This document shows positions 26,608-34,241 of a stretch of 64,000 nt of DNA, piece by piece. Each line of letters opens with the position of its first letter. Within the stretch, counting starts at the first letter, position 1. The stretch covers positions 2,951,501 through 3,015,500 of the forward strand of contig NZ_CP015849.1 in NCBI RefSeq assembly GCF_001654495.1. Reading direction: 5' to 3'. The notes below the pieces were generated by a model that was given only the letters and a program-made list of their open reading frames with translations, searched no databases and was not told the origin of the DNA. Both the position numbers and the translations under genes were made by a program. Origin of the DNA: Streptomyces sp. SAT1. Lineage in GTDB: Bacteria; Actinomycetota; Actinomycetes; Streptomycetales; Streptomycetaceae.

Positions 26608-28970
26608 ACCTCGCGTGGATTGCTGCCGTGCTTCAGCCTCACACCGTCGCCATTCACCCGAACTTCAGTGACGAAGAATACTCCCGAGAACCAGCAGGGC
26701 AGCTAGCAGCACTCCTTATTGGTGGCGACTGGGGGATCTCTACCAGGGATCTGCCATCACATGACGCAGCCGTGTCTTACGCAGAGAAAATATTGCGTCC
26801 GGAGACGGTCTCCGAAGGGGCAGAGGGTCTCATGCGGGAAGCACTCTCTCACCGCAGTGAAGACATGGCCCGTTCTGCAGCACTAGCACTGCTCGCCGCT
26901 TTCGCAACAGCAGAGATGGAGGAGTACGACGCGTGCGATTCACTTCTTAGTGAGATGATTGACCTCGAAGACCGGAGTCCATCAGGAAGGCTAGTTAAAG
27001 CCATCCTGACGCAGCAACGCGCCCTTCGCCGTCGCGATGCAGGGTTGGACTACATCGATGACGTCTTTGATGCGGCTCGCCTGCTAGAAGATGTGAACAC
27101 AACACAGCTGCCCGCCTTTGCCATGGGGCCAGGAGCAAGCAGCACTTCTGAGGTTGCGCTTGAGAAGATAATCTATTCTATGAAGCGGTCTACGTGGAGC
27201 CTAACGCCCTACGAGTATGACACTCGCAGGCCATTCGAGTCATTTCCTGGCCGCATGAATCGATTGAAGATGCCTTTGTCCGAGCGAATGCTCAGGATCT
27301 CAACTGAACGTGCATCGGTATATGCTCGACAAGTCAGGAATAGCTTTACCGCTCACTTCACCAATGCGACGGTTGTCGGCAGGTCAAGGCCCGACCTCTT
27401 TCACGAGACTCTCGCAGTAGAGCTACTTGGTCATGGCGAAGTCTATCGAGCGAGGAAAGATCTCGCTACTCTGCGTCTAGTTCAGTATGCCGAAGGAGCG
27501 GACGTTGATAATCTCCATGTAAGTATCCGCCTTTTGCGGCAGGCTGGGGCCACCAGAGAGCTGGAATCAGCTCTAGAACGCCTTCGGGCTGCAGGGCCAC
27601 TTTCGGCCCTCAGTCGCGATGCACGCCAAATTCTTCTTCGAAGGTCTACACCGCAGCGTTTGCGTGTGCCTGAGCTAGTCGTTTTGCGAGCGGCTGCCGA
27701 ATTGATGTCTCCGTCAGAAGCGGAGCAGGCTCTAGAGGTAGTTCTTGCCTCGGCTTCCGCAGGAGGCCCCCCGAATGTGGTCGGCGCTTCGCAGCACCGC
27801 ATCGACAGATGTGGTGTTGCCTGGCGAACAGCATCGGCGCTGGCGAGTACATGCCATAAGGGTGAGGCAATTGCTGCGCTTCTGTTGAGAGAAGTGCGAG
27901 ACGTACGGCGACATACCGAGTTGCTCGATTCGAACGTCGCAAAAGCCATCAATGAATTGCCTTGGGAAGACGTTCCGGATTCCATCAGATCACAGTGGGG
28001 TGAGTGGCTGGCCGACGTGGATACCGAACTTTTCGGCAATACCGCAGAAGCGGTCGCGCTCGCACTTGGGCTCACGATACCGCACGAAGGAGGGCCTTCT
28101 GGACTCAACGAGATTGCCACGCGACTGAACACTGGATTGCGAAATGATGCCGCTCGCCTTACGGACACGGAGCTACTCGGAGCTGTGGATCAGGTGAGCG
28201 CCACTCTGAACGAGATGCGCGAATCCGTGACCCGCGGCATGTTCTCGCTCGGTACTCGCTCTGCGGCAGACATCGCGGCGATGCTGCTCGTGGAGTACCC
28301 AAGAGCAAGCCATTTGTGGGAAAGCCTGGCCCCGTTCCTCATTTCCCAATCACTTCCTAGGCTCGAACGCACTGCCGCGTTGGATCGTTTGGCGCGTGAA
28401 AAGCCACAGATGCCAAACGCAACTCGTGTAATGTTCAGCGCAAATATCGATCGCTTTTTGGAGAGCAGCGATGCAGGGATTCTCTGGGATGATCCAGTTG
28501 TGCCTTACCCCGCAGCTCTGAGGTTCCTGATCTCATACAACCTGCTCGACGACGCCAGAATTATTGCATCACTGGCCAGGCTGAGTGGCCACACTGCTTT
28601 GAAGGCGCGCAGAGAAGCACCTCGAACGTTGGAGTCTCTAGCGGGACGGGCTACAGCGCCTTGGCTATTGCCGCTCGCTCTGCAAATGAGCCACGAGTCC
28701 GACATCTTGACAAAGTCTCATGCGGCCCGCTTTTTGTCCCATGTAGCTACCGACCGTGGAGAATTCGCTGCAGTGGCTACGGCCCGCCTAGGGGAACTAC
28801 TCACCGAAGAGGATGGTCTGCTTACTCCACTCTTCGTCTTGCGTGAATTGGAAAACTCCACGGATCTCCCCGAGCAGATGGCACAAGCTATCAGCCGTTT
28901 GCATGACGAGCACCCATCATGGCGGGTTCGAGCAAAGGCCTCAAAGCTACTTGCTGGGTGGCGTTCATGA
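26604..28970 (+). CDS. Large helical-repeat protein of unknown function, coupled to the hydrolase
   Basis: A 788-residue soluble protein translated from an ATG overlapping the hydrolase stop (ATGA), so the two are made together. It has no Walker motif, membrane helix or known catalytic motif that I can see. Most of it reads as amphipathic helices. The N-terminal part has TPR/HEAT-like character (EDMARSAALALLAAFATAEMEEYDACDSLLSEM), and the last 100 residues look like HEAT repeats (HAARFLSHVATDRGEFAAVATARLGELL; WRVRAKASKLLAGW). Low GC matches its partner. Likely roles are a sensor, scaffold or inhibitor of the hydrolase; this is inference. A two-gene defence or toxin module is my favoured reading. 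Confidence 0.7.
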   Translation: MNLAWIAAVLQPHTVAIHPNFSDEEYSREPAGQLAALLIGGDWGISTRDLPSHDAAVSYAEKILRPETVSEGAEGLMREALSHRSEDMARSAALALLAAFATAEMEEYDACDSLLSEMIDLEDRSPSGRLVKAILTQQRALRRRDAGLDYIDDVFDAARLLEDVNTTQLPAFAMGPGASSTSEVALEKIIYSMKRSTWSLTPYEYDTRRPFESFPGRMNRLKMPLSERMLRISTERASVYARQVRNSFTAHFTNATVVGRSRPDLFHETLAVELLGHGEVYRARKDLATLRLVQYAEGADVDNLHVSIRLLRQAGATRELESALERLRAAGPLSALSRDARQILLRRSTPQRLRVPELVVLRAAAELMSPSEAEQALEVVLASASAGGPPNVVGASQHRIDRCGVAWRTASALASTCHKGEAIAALLLREVRDVRRHTELLDSNVAKAINELPWEDVPDSIRSQWGEWLADVDTELFGNTAEAVALALGLTIPHEGGPSGLNEIATRLNTGLRNDAARLTDTELLGAVDQVSATLNEMRESVTRGMFSLGTRSAADIAAMLLVEYPRASHLWESLAPFLISQSLPRLERTAALDRLAREKPQMPNATRVMFSANIDRFLESSDAGILWDDPVVPYPAALRFLISYNLLDDARIIASLARLSGHTALKARREAPRTLESLAGRATAPWLLPLALQMSHESDILTKSHAARFLSHVATDRGEFAAVATARLGELLTEEDGLLTPLFVLRELENSTDLPEQMAQAISRLHDEHPSWRVRAKASKLLAGWRS

Positions 28971-29129
28971 CGAGGCTTCGTATCGCCTCACCACAGTTGA
29001 TTCAGAGCCGATCGCGCTTTACGTGCGTATACATAGCAACTGATAGTCGGGCACCCGGGGGGTCAACGTGAAGGGGCCGGCTTCAGGAACGGACAGGCAC
29101 ATGCAGCTCTTGGTGCTATACCAGGCGAA

Positions 29130-29686
29130 GTGAGGCAGGTGCCACAGCAGTCCAGTCCTAGAGGAACCCTTCTGAAGATCGTCGAATCAGTGAAGAAGTG
29201 CATCGAAGGCGACCCCACCATGACCCTGTTGCCATCGCTTGCTGAGGTCATGCGTAGCCGCAAGGTCTCCCGGGAAGTAGCGCTGCGAGCCTTCAGCTTG
29301 CTGCGCCATGAGGGCGTGGCCGAACCAGTGCCGGGTGCGCGGTGGAGAGTCGTACGCGCGGGGAAGCTGCTCGACCGGCGCCCGCTCGATCAGAGGTTGG
29401 CAGAACTCATCACGACTGAGGGCCTCGAAGAGGGGAATCGTTTCCGAGCGCTTCCGCACTGGCCGAACGGTTCGGAGTGTCACGTCCGACCGTGACGAAG
29501 GCGCTGGAGAAAATGGAGGCCGCCGGCGTCCTGGCGGGCGGAGGGCGGGAAGGCCTCCGTGGGCTGAGGATGACGCTCTGGATGGGGCGCCGGGCCGCCG
29601 CGAACGAGCAGGCCGCAGCGGAGTTCGCGCACCGTGTGGCGGACATCAGGAGCGGCGGCGAGCGGCACGGCTGGCGCCCCTTCTGA
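29130..29686 (+). pseudogene. GntR-type double winged-helix regulator, frameshifted
   Basis: Two frames join into one protein. The first (29130-29495) contains a degenerate GntR-like winged helix (LLPSLAEVMRSRKVSREVALRAFSLLRHEGV) and the start of a second (LDQRLAELITTEGLEEGNRF), then goes wrong. The second frame continues exactly where expected as ASALAERFGVSRPTVTKALEKMEAAGVLAGG and runs to 29686. One missing base in the TTTCC run near 29441-29446 explains it. It could be a real mutation, a sequencing error or, less likely, recoding. GTG at 29130 lies seven bases after TATACC, suggesting a leaderless start. It sits between the hydrolase operon and the amyloid-motif genes and may have regulated either. 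Confidence 0.65.
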
Positions 29687-29697
29687 AGGAATGCAGG

Positions 29698-29725
29698 TGT
29701 GGCGCCGCCCGCTTGTGGCGCCACA
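29698..29725. terminator. Bidirectional hairpin between convergent genes
   Basis: TGTGGCGCC (29698-29706) pairs perfectly with GGCGCCACA (29717-29725) around a 10-base spacer. It lies 12 bases after the GntR-type stop and 14 bases beyond the minus-strand stop at 29739, so it can serve both directions. Confidence 0.6.
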
Positions 29726-29738
29726 CAGCGTCTTCACC

Positions 29739-30173
29739 TCACCCCTGAGTAGGAGGTGTACCGAAGTTGAGGGAGCCTACGGTGCCAGCCTGAACCACCG
29801 TGCCATGCTGCACGCCTCCGCTGATCGTGTTGTGGACAGCCACTGTCTGTCGATCGCTGGACCCCGACGCGAATTCTTCAATCACTTCTCGCAGTTCGGC
29901 AGCAGCAGCCGGACTGCCCGCCAGGGTGCGCCGCAATCGCGTACGCCACTCCGCCTCGACATCCAAGGCGGTCTGTTCGTCGCCAGCCTCCAATGCCAAC
30001 GCCAGCTCTCCGCGCGAGGTCTCTAGCTCTCCCGCGATCACGCCCCCCTCACTGCCGCCGCGCGAGAAGAACGAGACGATGCGATCACGAGCTGCTGTCC
30101 ACGAGTCCGCCACCATCTGCTGCACGAAAGTCGTAGCGCCTGCGGCAGCGAGTGCCGTCAATTCCGCTTCCAA
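29739..30173 (-). CDS. Helical (Bell-like) protein with C-terminal RHIM-like amyloid motif
   Basis: A 144-residue protein. Residues 1-110 are predicted helical, beginning LTALAAAGATTFVQQMVADSW then ARDRIVSFFSRGG and two acidic amphipathic helices. Residues 114-137 hold HNTISGGVQHG followed by TVVQAGTVGSLNF, a G/V-rich strand motif with a VQAG core like the (I/V)Q(x)G core of RHIM and of the RHIM/PP-like class of bacterial amyloid signalling sequences. In the described arrangement the effector has an N-terminal Bell domain (helical, pore-forming, analogous to fungal HeLo) and a C-terminal amyloid motif, which matches this gene. The assignment is by pattern, from memory. TTG at 30173 has AAAGGGGG four bases upstream. 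The two upstream genes carry the same motif. Confidence 0.65.
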   Translation of the reverse strand: MEAELTALAAAGATTFVQQMVADSWTAARDRIVSFFSRGGSEGGVIAGELETSRGELALALEAGDEQTALDVEAEWRTRLRRTLAGSPAAAAELREVIEEFASGSSDRQTVAVHNTISGGVQHGTVVQAGTVGSLNFGTPPTQG

Positions 30174-30273
30174 AGAACCCCCTTTGTAGCAACTGACACA
30201 GCCACCGTACCCTCTTGGAATTCGGCGGTCGCGGCGCCAGCTCACTCCACCGCGCACGAGCGAAACCCGGCTT

Positions 30274-30720
30274 TCACCACCTCAGCCGCGACGACGGGAC
30301 CTTAATCGTTCGCCCTGCATCCCACTTTCGAGTGATCAGAGTGCATCGCACCCAACCAACCAAGGAGAAAAACCCGAGCAAAGTCCCCGAAGCCACGCAA
30401 AGCATGGTCAATGCGTGCATGAGCCCCAGAACCACTACCAGGCCTGCAATCGCCAGGGTCACTACGTTGATTCGGCGCCTGCGACGGCAAAAACGCACAT
30501 ACTGATTGGCCCTGCGCTGGCGCTCTGCCCTCTGAGCCTCCTCTGCGTCGAGTATGCGCCGCCTTCGCGCACTCCAACGGCGTTCCGTCTCCTCCGCTGC
30601 CCGATCCAGCTTCGCGGCAGACGAGTTCAACACCACGTCGCCATGGATGACCCCGGATTGCACTACGTGCCCACTGACGTAGCCTCTCAACTCATTGTGT
30701 ACAGACGGATGTTCACTCAT
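30274..30720 (-). CDS. Two-helix membrane protein with N-terminal RHIM-like motif
   Basis: A 148-residue protein of unknown family. Residues 8-31 (HNELRGYVSGHVVQSG, then VIHGDVVL) match the motif of the neighbouring genes, with a VQSG core. Residues 36-83 are highly charged and probably coiled-coil (RRWSARRRRILDAEEAQRAERQRR). Two membrane helices follow at about 84-105 and 107-127, with a basic tail. The motif is at the N-terminus, the position it has in receptors rather than effectors. ATG at 30720 has no ribosome site but TATCTT seven bases before it, giving a leaderless start; the next gene has the same arrangement. A frame extension to 30789 is possible. The function is not known; membrane recruitment or permeabilisation after motif stacking is inference. 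Confidence 0.6.
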   Translation of the reverse strand: MSEHPSVHNELRGYVSGHVVQSGVIHGDVVLNSSAAKLDRAAEETERRWSARRRRILDAEEAQRAERQRRANQYVRFCRRRRRINVVTLAIAGLVVVLGLMHALTMLCVASGTLLGFFSLVGWVRCTLITRKWDAGRTIKVPSSRLRW

Positions 30721-30921
30721 AGGTGAGAAGATACGCCCACCATCCACAAGATCACCATGATGCGCGCGCATCCCATCCGCCTCTAGCACAACATGTCCAC
30801 GGCCACAATGAACTACGCCCGGGGAGCCTCACACACCTTCCGCGCCTCGTGCATGAGGTTCTCCGTACGCACTGGCAGTCGCTCGCTGATTGGATTACGC
30901 CCCTGAAACCATCGGTACGTT

Positions 30922-31356
30922 CTAGTCATCATGCATTGCCACCCCAGCCCCCCAGAGGAACAGAATGATTGCGACGACTCCTGTGAGAACTCCGGCAGTG
31001 AGCCACTCCTGGGTATAGAGGCCGAGCGTAACGAAGCCGGGCACGCCGAGAAGCAGCACGAGAAAGCCACAGCCTCTGATCGTTTTTCTGTCCTCATCTC
31101 GCCGCTGCAGCCTGGCTTGCTCAGCCGCCTCTCGTCTCATTCGCTTGGCTTCGACTCCGCCCTGCTTCTTTCCTACTTTCTTCTCAACGGGTGCGTCTTG
31201 CCTCGACGGCTCATTGTTCGGAGGGTGCGGCGTCGACGGACCGTGGATATGCACGTCCCCGTACACGTTGCCGAACTGCCCTGCTACGCCGTAGATGTGG
31301 CCACTGATTTCGTTTTCGATGTCCTGCCGGTCGAAGTCGTCCTGCGGGGCTCCCAT
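30922..31356 (-). CDS. Second two-helix membrane protein with N-terminal RHIM-like motif
   Basis: A 144-residue protein built like its downstream neighbour. Residues 15-37 read NEISGHIYGVAGQFG then NVYGDVHI, the same motif with a GQFG core and a conserved GDV end. A Pro/Asn-rich then Lys/Arg/Glu-rich linker (40-92) follows, and two hydrophobic helices at about 94-113 and 117-140. Similarity to the neighbour is in motif and architecture, not in the linker, so they are old paralogues or convergent. ATG at 31356 is preceded by TAACTT at exactly the same seven-base spacing as in the neighbour. A TTG at 31401 is in frame. Confidence 0.6.
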   Translation of the reverse strand: MGAPQDDFDRQDIENEISGHIYGVAGQFGNVYGDVHIHGPSTPHPPNNEPSRQDAPVEKKVGKKQGGVEAKRMRREAAEQARLQRRDEDRKTIRGCGFLVLLLGVPGFVTLGLYTQEWLTAGVLTGVVAIILFLWGAGVAMHDD

Positions 31357-31434
31357 GAACAAGAAGTTACTGCAAACGCCATCACCTGTTAGTCGAATCA
31401 AGTAGTTCGACCCACGACCACAGGCTGCCTCCGT

Positions 31435-32520
31435 TCATGCGATGCGCCAGAGAGGTGCCACGTACTGTTCCGGACGCGCACTGACCATGAGGCTGCGGAG
31501 CTCATCTCGCCGGGATCCGCCGAGTCGCAAGACCTCGGAGAGGCGGCGGAGGGTGGTGTGGGTGACTCCACGGGCTCGGGCTTCGGCCTGGAACTCGTCG
31601 AGTCGGAACAACACACTGGCGAGATCGGGCTTCGCGGGTGGCTGCTGCTTGAGGCGTGCTGCCTTGTCGCGTTCGTAGTCGATCTCGGAGAAGCCGCAGA
31701 TCTCGCGGCTGTACGCCTCGGCTTCGGTCAGTGTGGTGGTCGTCATGACGGAGCGGGCCAGGGTGTTGCGGTCGAGGGCGTTGTCCAGGTCGACTTCGTG
31801 GACCGTGGGTCCTTCGTCGGTGAGAGATACGGGGAGGCCGGCGTCTCGAACTTCGCAGGTGCCGCGGATTCCGCGGGCCGTGGCGGTGAGCATGGCTGTG
31901 GCTTCTGAGGGGTGCCAGTCCAGGACGGCGGCGATCGAGGTCGTGTCCGCCGTGGTGAAGGTGTGGATGTGGGGGCCGAGGAGGGGGCGCAGGTCGTCGG
32001 GTGGGATCTCGCCGTCCAGTCCTGGGCCTGCGATCAGCAGTCGTACCGGGGTGTTTGTCTGGGCGCAGGCGGCGAGGGTGAGGGCGTCGGCGAGGGGGCT
32101 TTTGAGTGTGGGTTCGTCGCCGCCGGCGAGGATGTCTCCGCCGACGTCGAGCAGGTCGACGGACCTGGGGGTCAGGTGGTCCACCAGTTCTTCGAGCTGT
32201 CGGGTGATGCCCTGGGCGCCGTGGTGCGGGTCGAGCAGGGCGAGGGTGTGGGGGAGTTCTGCTGCGAGTCGGGGGAGGGTGGAGTCTGCCGGGGGGATCG
32301 GCCGGGCCTGGGGCGGTACCGAGAGGACGGAGCGGGTGAGGGGTTCGAGGCCCGTGAAGTCGTGGGGGCCGCGCGGCCCGGGGAGGGGGTCGACCAGGAG
32401 GCGGTCCCAGGCGTAGGTGAGGATCACCGCCCGCTCGTCGTCGCCGTACAGGGCGGCGTGGAGCATCGCGGCGGCCACCGCGTCGCCTCCGCCTCCTGCC
32501 GCGACGATGAGTCTCGTCAT
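31435..32520 (-). CDS. DUF1152 domain-containing protein
   Basis: A protein of about 361 residues of the DUF1152 family. It has a nucleotide-binding-like glycine run at the N-terminus (RLIVAAGGGGDAVAAAML), a central DLLDVGGDILAGGDEP motif that is the best-conserved part, and LLIAGPGLDGEIP. Family function is not established to my knowledge. ATG at 32520 lacks a ribosome site, and TACCGT lies eight bases upstream, so the mRNA is probably leaderless. It is divergent from the GntR regulator and shares a near-perfect operator palindrome with it, so it is probably repressed by that protein. GC is back to core level, marking the right edge of the island. Confidence 0.8.
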   Translation of the reverse strand: MTRLIVAAGGGGDAVAAAMLHAALYGDDERAVILTYAWDRLLVDPLPGPRGPHDFTGLEPLTRSVLSVPPQARPIPPADSTLPRLAAELPHTLALLDPHHGAQGITRQLEELVDHLTPRSVDLLDVGGDILAGGDEPTLKSPLADALTLAACAQTNTPVRLLIAGPGLDGEIPPDDLRPLLGPHIHTFTTADTTSIAAVLDWHPSEATAMLTATARGIRGTCEVRDAGLPVSLTDEGPTVHEVDLDNALDRNTLARSVMTTTTLTEAEAYSREICGFSEIDYERDKAARLKQQPPAKPDLASVLFRLDEFQAEARARGVTHTTLRRLSEVLRLGGSRRDELRSLMVSARPEQYVAPLWRIA

Positions 32521-32562
32521 GGGGCAACGGTACGGGCTGGGAGGTAGGTCGTTCACCCTATA

Positions 32563-32583
32563 GTGGCTAGAGGCCATAGCCAC
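32563..32583. promoter_or_regulatory. GntR operator in the divergent DUF1152/gntR promoter
   Basis: GTGGCTA (32563-32569) and TAGCCAC (32577-32583) form a perfect 7-base inverted repeat over a 7-base spacer. The same GTGGC...GCCAC core recurs twice downstream of the regulator at 33378 and 33402, which supports its being a true binding site. Confidence 0.65.
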
Positions 32584-32599
32584 TTTACGAGGAGGGCAG

Positions 32600-33340
32600 A
32601 TGCCGCAGATCGAGGAGGCTCAGCCGAAGTATCTCCAGATCGCGCACTACATCCGCGATCAGATTCTTCGGGGTGACCTGCGTGCGGGGGACGAGGTTCC
32701 TTCGGAACGCCAGCTGGCTGCCGACTGGAAGGTGTCCCGGCCCACGGCGGCCCGGTCGTTGGAGGCGCTGAGCCATCAGGGGCTGGTCGAGAAGCGCCAG
32801 GGCTCGGGCACATACGTGCGCAGCCTCGAAGTCAACCGGCGGGCAAGGGAGCTGTACGGACGCGCCCGGCAGACCGGGAAGATCTACACGCCCGGCGAGT
32901 ACGCGGTGATCACCTCGGCCGGCTGGGCGGACGCGCCCGCCCATGTCGCGGAGGCGCTGGGGCTGGCGAGGGGCGGCCGGGTGGTCCAACGGCGGCGGGT
33001 GACCACCAACCAGGACGGTCCCATCACCTTGTCCACCTCGTGGTTCGCGTCCGACATCGGCCGGCGCGCGCCGAAACTTCTGGAGCCCGAACGCATCCAG
33101 GAAGGCACGCTGATGTACGTGGAGGCGATGACCGGGCGCACGGGCAGCTACGCCGAGGACCGGATGTGCGCCCGGAGCGCCACCGGCGAGGAGGCGGCGG
33201 ACCTCGAACTGGACCCCGGGTCAGCCGTACTGGTGGTCCATCACGTGGTCTATGACGTGCAGGACCGGGCCCTGGAGTTCTCCGAGGCGACCTATCCGCC
33301 GCACCGCTGGGCGTTCGAGCAGGGGTATCCCCTCACCTGA
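32600..33340 (+). CDS. GntR family transcriptional regulator (HutC/UTRA subfamily)
   Basis: A 246-residue repressor. The N-terminal winged helix spans about residues 8-75 (QIAHYIRDQILRGDLRAGDE, PSERQLAADWKVSRPTAARSLEAL, VEKRQGSGTYV). A linker leads to a UTRA ligand-binding domain with DRMCARSATGEEAADLEL and VLVVHHVVYDVQDRALEFSEATYPPHRW. ATG at 32600 follows GGAGGGCAG. It lies between operator sites on both sides, so it should control itself, the DUF1152 gene and the gene at 33544. The ligand is unknown. Confidence 0.9.
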   Translation: MPQIEEAQPKYLQIAHYIRDQILRGDLRAGDEVPSERQLAADWKVSRPTAARSLEALSHQGLVEKRQGSGTYVRSLEVNRRARELYGRARQTGKIYTPGEYAVITSAGWADAPAHVAEALGLARGGRVVQRRRVTTNQDGPITLSTSWFASDIGRRAPKLLEPERIQEGTLMYVEAMTGRTGSYAEDRMCARSATGEEAADLELDPGSAVLVVHHVVYDVQDRALEFSEATYPPHRWAFEQGYPLT

Positions 33341-33377
33341 TCGTGGGTCACTTCGCGTGAACGGCTTGCGACCTCAA

Positions 33378-33422
33378 GTGGCTAATGCCACCATCCAGTA
33401 AGTGGCTAAGGCCACTTACTGG
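33378..33422. promoter_or_regulatory. Paired GntR operators downstream of gntR
   Basis: GTGGCTAATGCCAC (33378-33391) and GTGGCTAAGGCCAC (33402-33415) are 24 bases apart, start to start. The second is embedded in a perfect 12-base inverted repeat, CCAGTAAGTGGC / GCCACTTACTGG, arms 33395-33406 and 33411-33422. They face the HATPase gene at 33544. The long palindrome could also fold as a terminator of gntR. Confidence 0.65.
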
Positions 33423-33543
33423 AGAGGGTGGGCGAGTCGTTCGCGTGTGGCGGCGGCCTTCACCCTGGGGCGACGACCGGGATCGCGCCTCATCGAACGG
33501 TGCCGCTTCGCAGGGCGACGGCAGTGGCAAGGAGTGAGGGCCC

Positions 33544-33981
33544 GTGACATTCGTGATCGACCGGTACCCCGGCGAAGAGTCTCCGCGGCTCGGGGCGATG
33601 GCGTTGCAGCCGACTCCGGGCTCCGTCCCCCGGGCCCGGCACTGGTTCCGCAAGTTCATCGCCCCGTACAACCCGCTCTGCTCGGTCGACGACTGCACGC
33701 TGATGATCTCCGAGTTGGTGACCAACGCGATCCTCTACGGGCGGTCGGACGAGGAGTGGCTCGTACGGGTGGAGTGGTTCAAGGAGAAGACCTCGCTGCG
33801 GGTGGAGGTGCACAGTCCGGGGTTCCCGGCGAGCGTGCGCCTTCGCCGGCCCGACACCGACGACGCGCACGGGCGCGGTCTGCTCCTGGTCGACTCCATC
33901 GCCGACTCCTGGCACTCCGGCCCGAGCCGATTTGGCGGGACGGTCGTCTCCTTCGTGATGACCGACGCCTGGACGACGTGA
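33544..33981 (+). CDS. ATP-binding regulatory protein (RsbW-like HATPase_c)
   Basis: A 145-residue single-domain GHKL ATPase like the anti-sigma kinases of which Streptomyces has many. The N box is LMISELVTNAILYG, the G1 box region RPDTDDAHGRGLLLVDSIADSW, and the end FGGTVVSFVM gives the final strand. No sensor or membrane domain. GTG at 33544 has AAGGAG nine bases upstream. The two GntR operators upstream suggest control by the neighbouring UTRA regulator. The partner, a sigma or anti-anti-sigma factor, is not in view. Confidence 0.85.
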   Translation: MTFVIDRYPGEESPRLGAMALQPTPGSVPRARHWFRKFIAPYNPLCSVDDCTLMISELVTNAILYGRSDEEWLVRVEWFKEKTSLRVEVHSPGFPASVRLRRPDTDDAHGRGLLLVDSIADSWHSGPSRFGGTVVSFVMTDAWTT

Positions 33982-34241
33982 CGGGCGCATCACCCATTGC
34001 CCGGGGAATCGAACGCGCCGACCGGACAGAGAGACCTCTCCAGCGGGGCTCCCCCTCCCCATGTACCCCCATACCTGGATCTGCCCGGAACAGCTGATCT
34101 CTCTTCGGACACCATCCAGCAACAGGCGCCGTCGTAGGCTTCGGTTCCGCATACAGTTCGGGGCACGCATCGCCTTTGAACGCGTTCAAGAAAGCCCGCG
34201 CGGGCGAAGGCGCCATGGGAGGGACGGGGAGGAGCGCGGTG

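Noticed and set aside
24945..31434. NLR, NACHT, TIR or STAND sensor within the island
   Set aside because: I looked for Walker A loops and TIR-like motifs in all frames of the island genes and found none, so the amyloid-motif genes lack the usual adjacent receptor.
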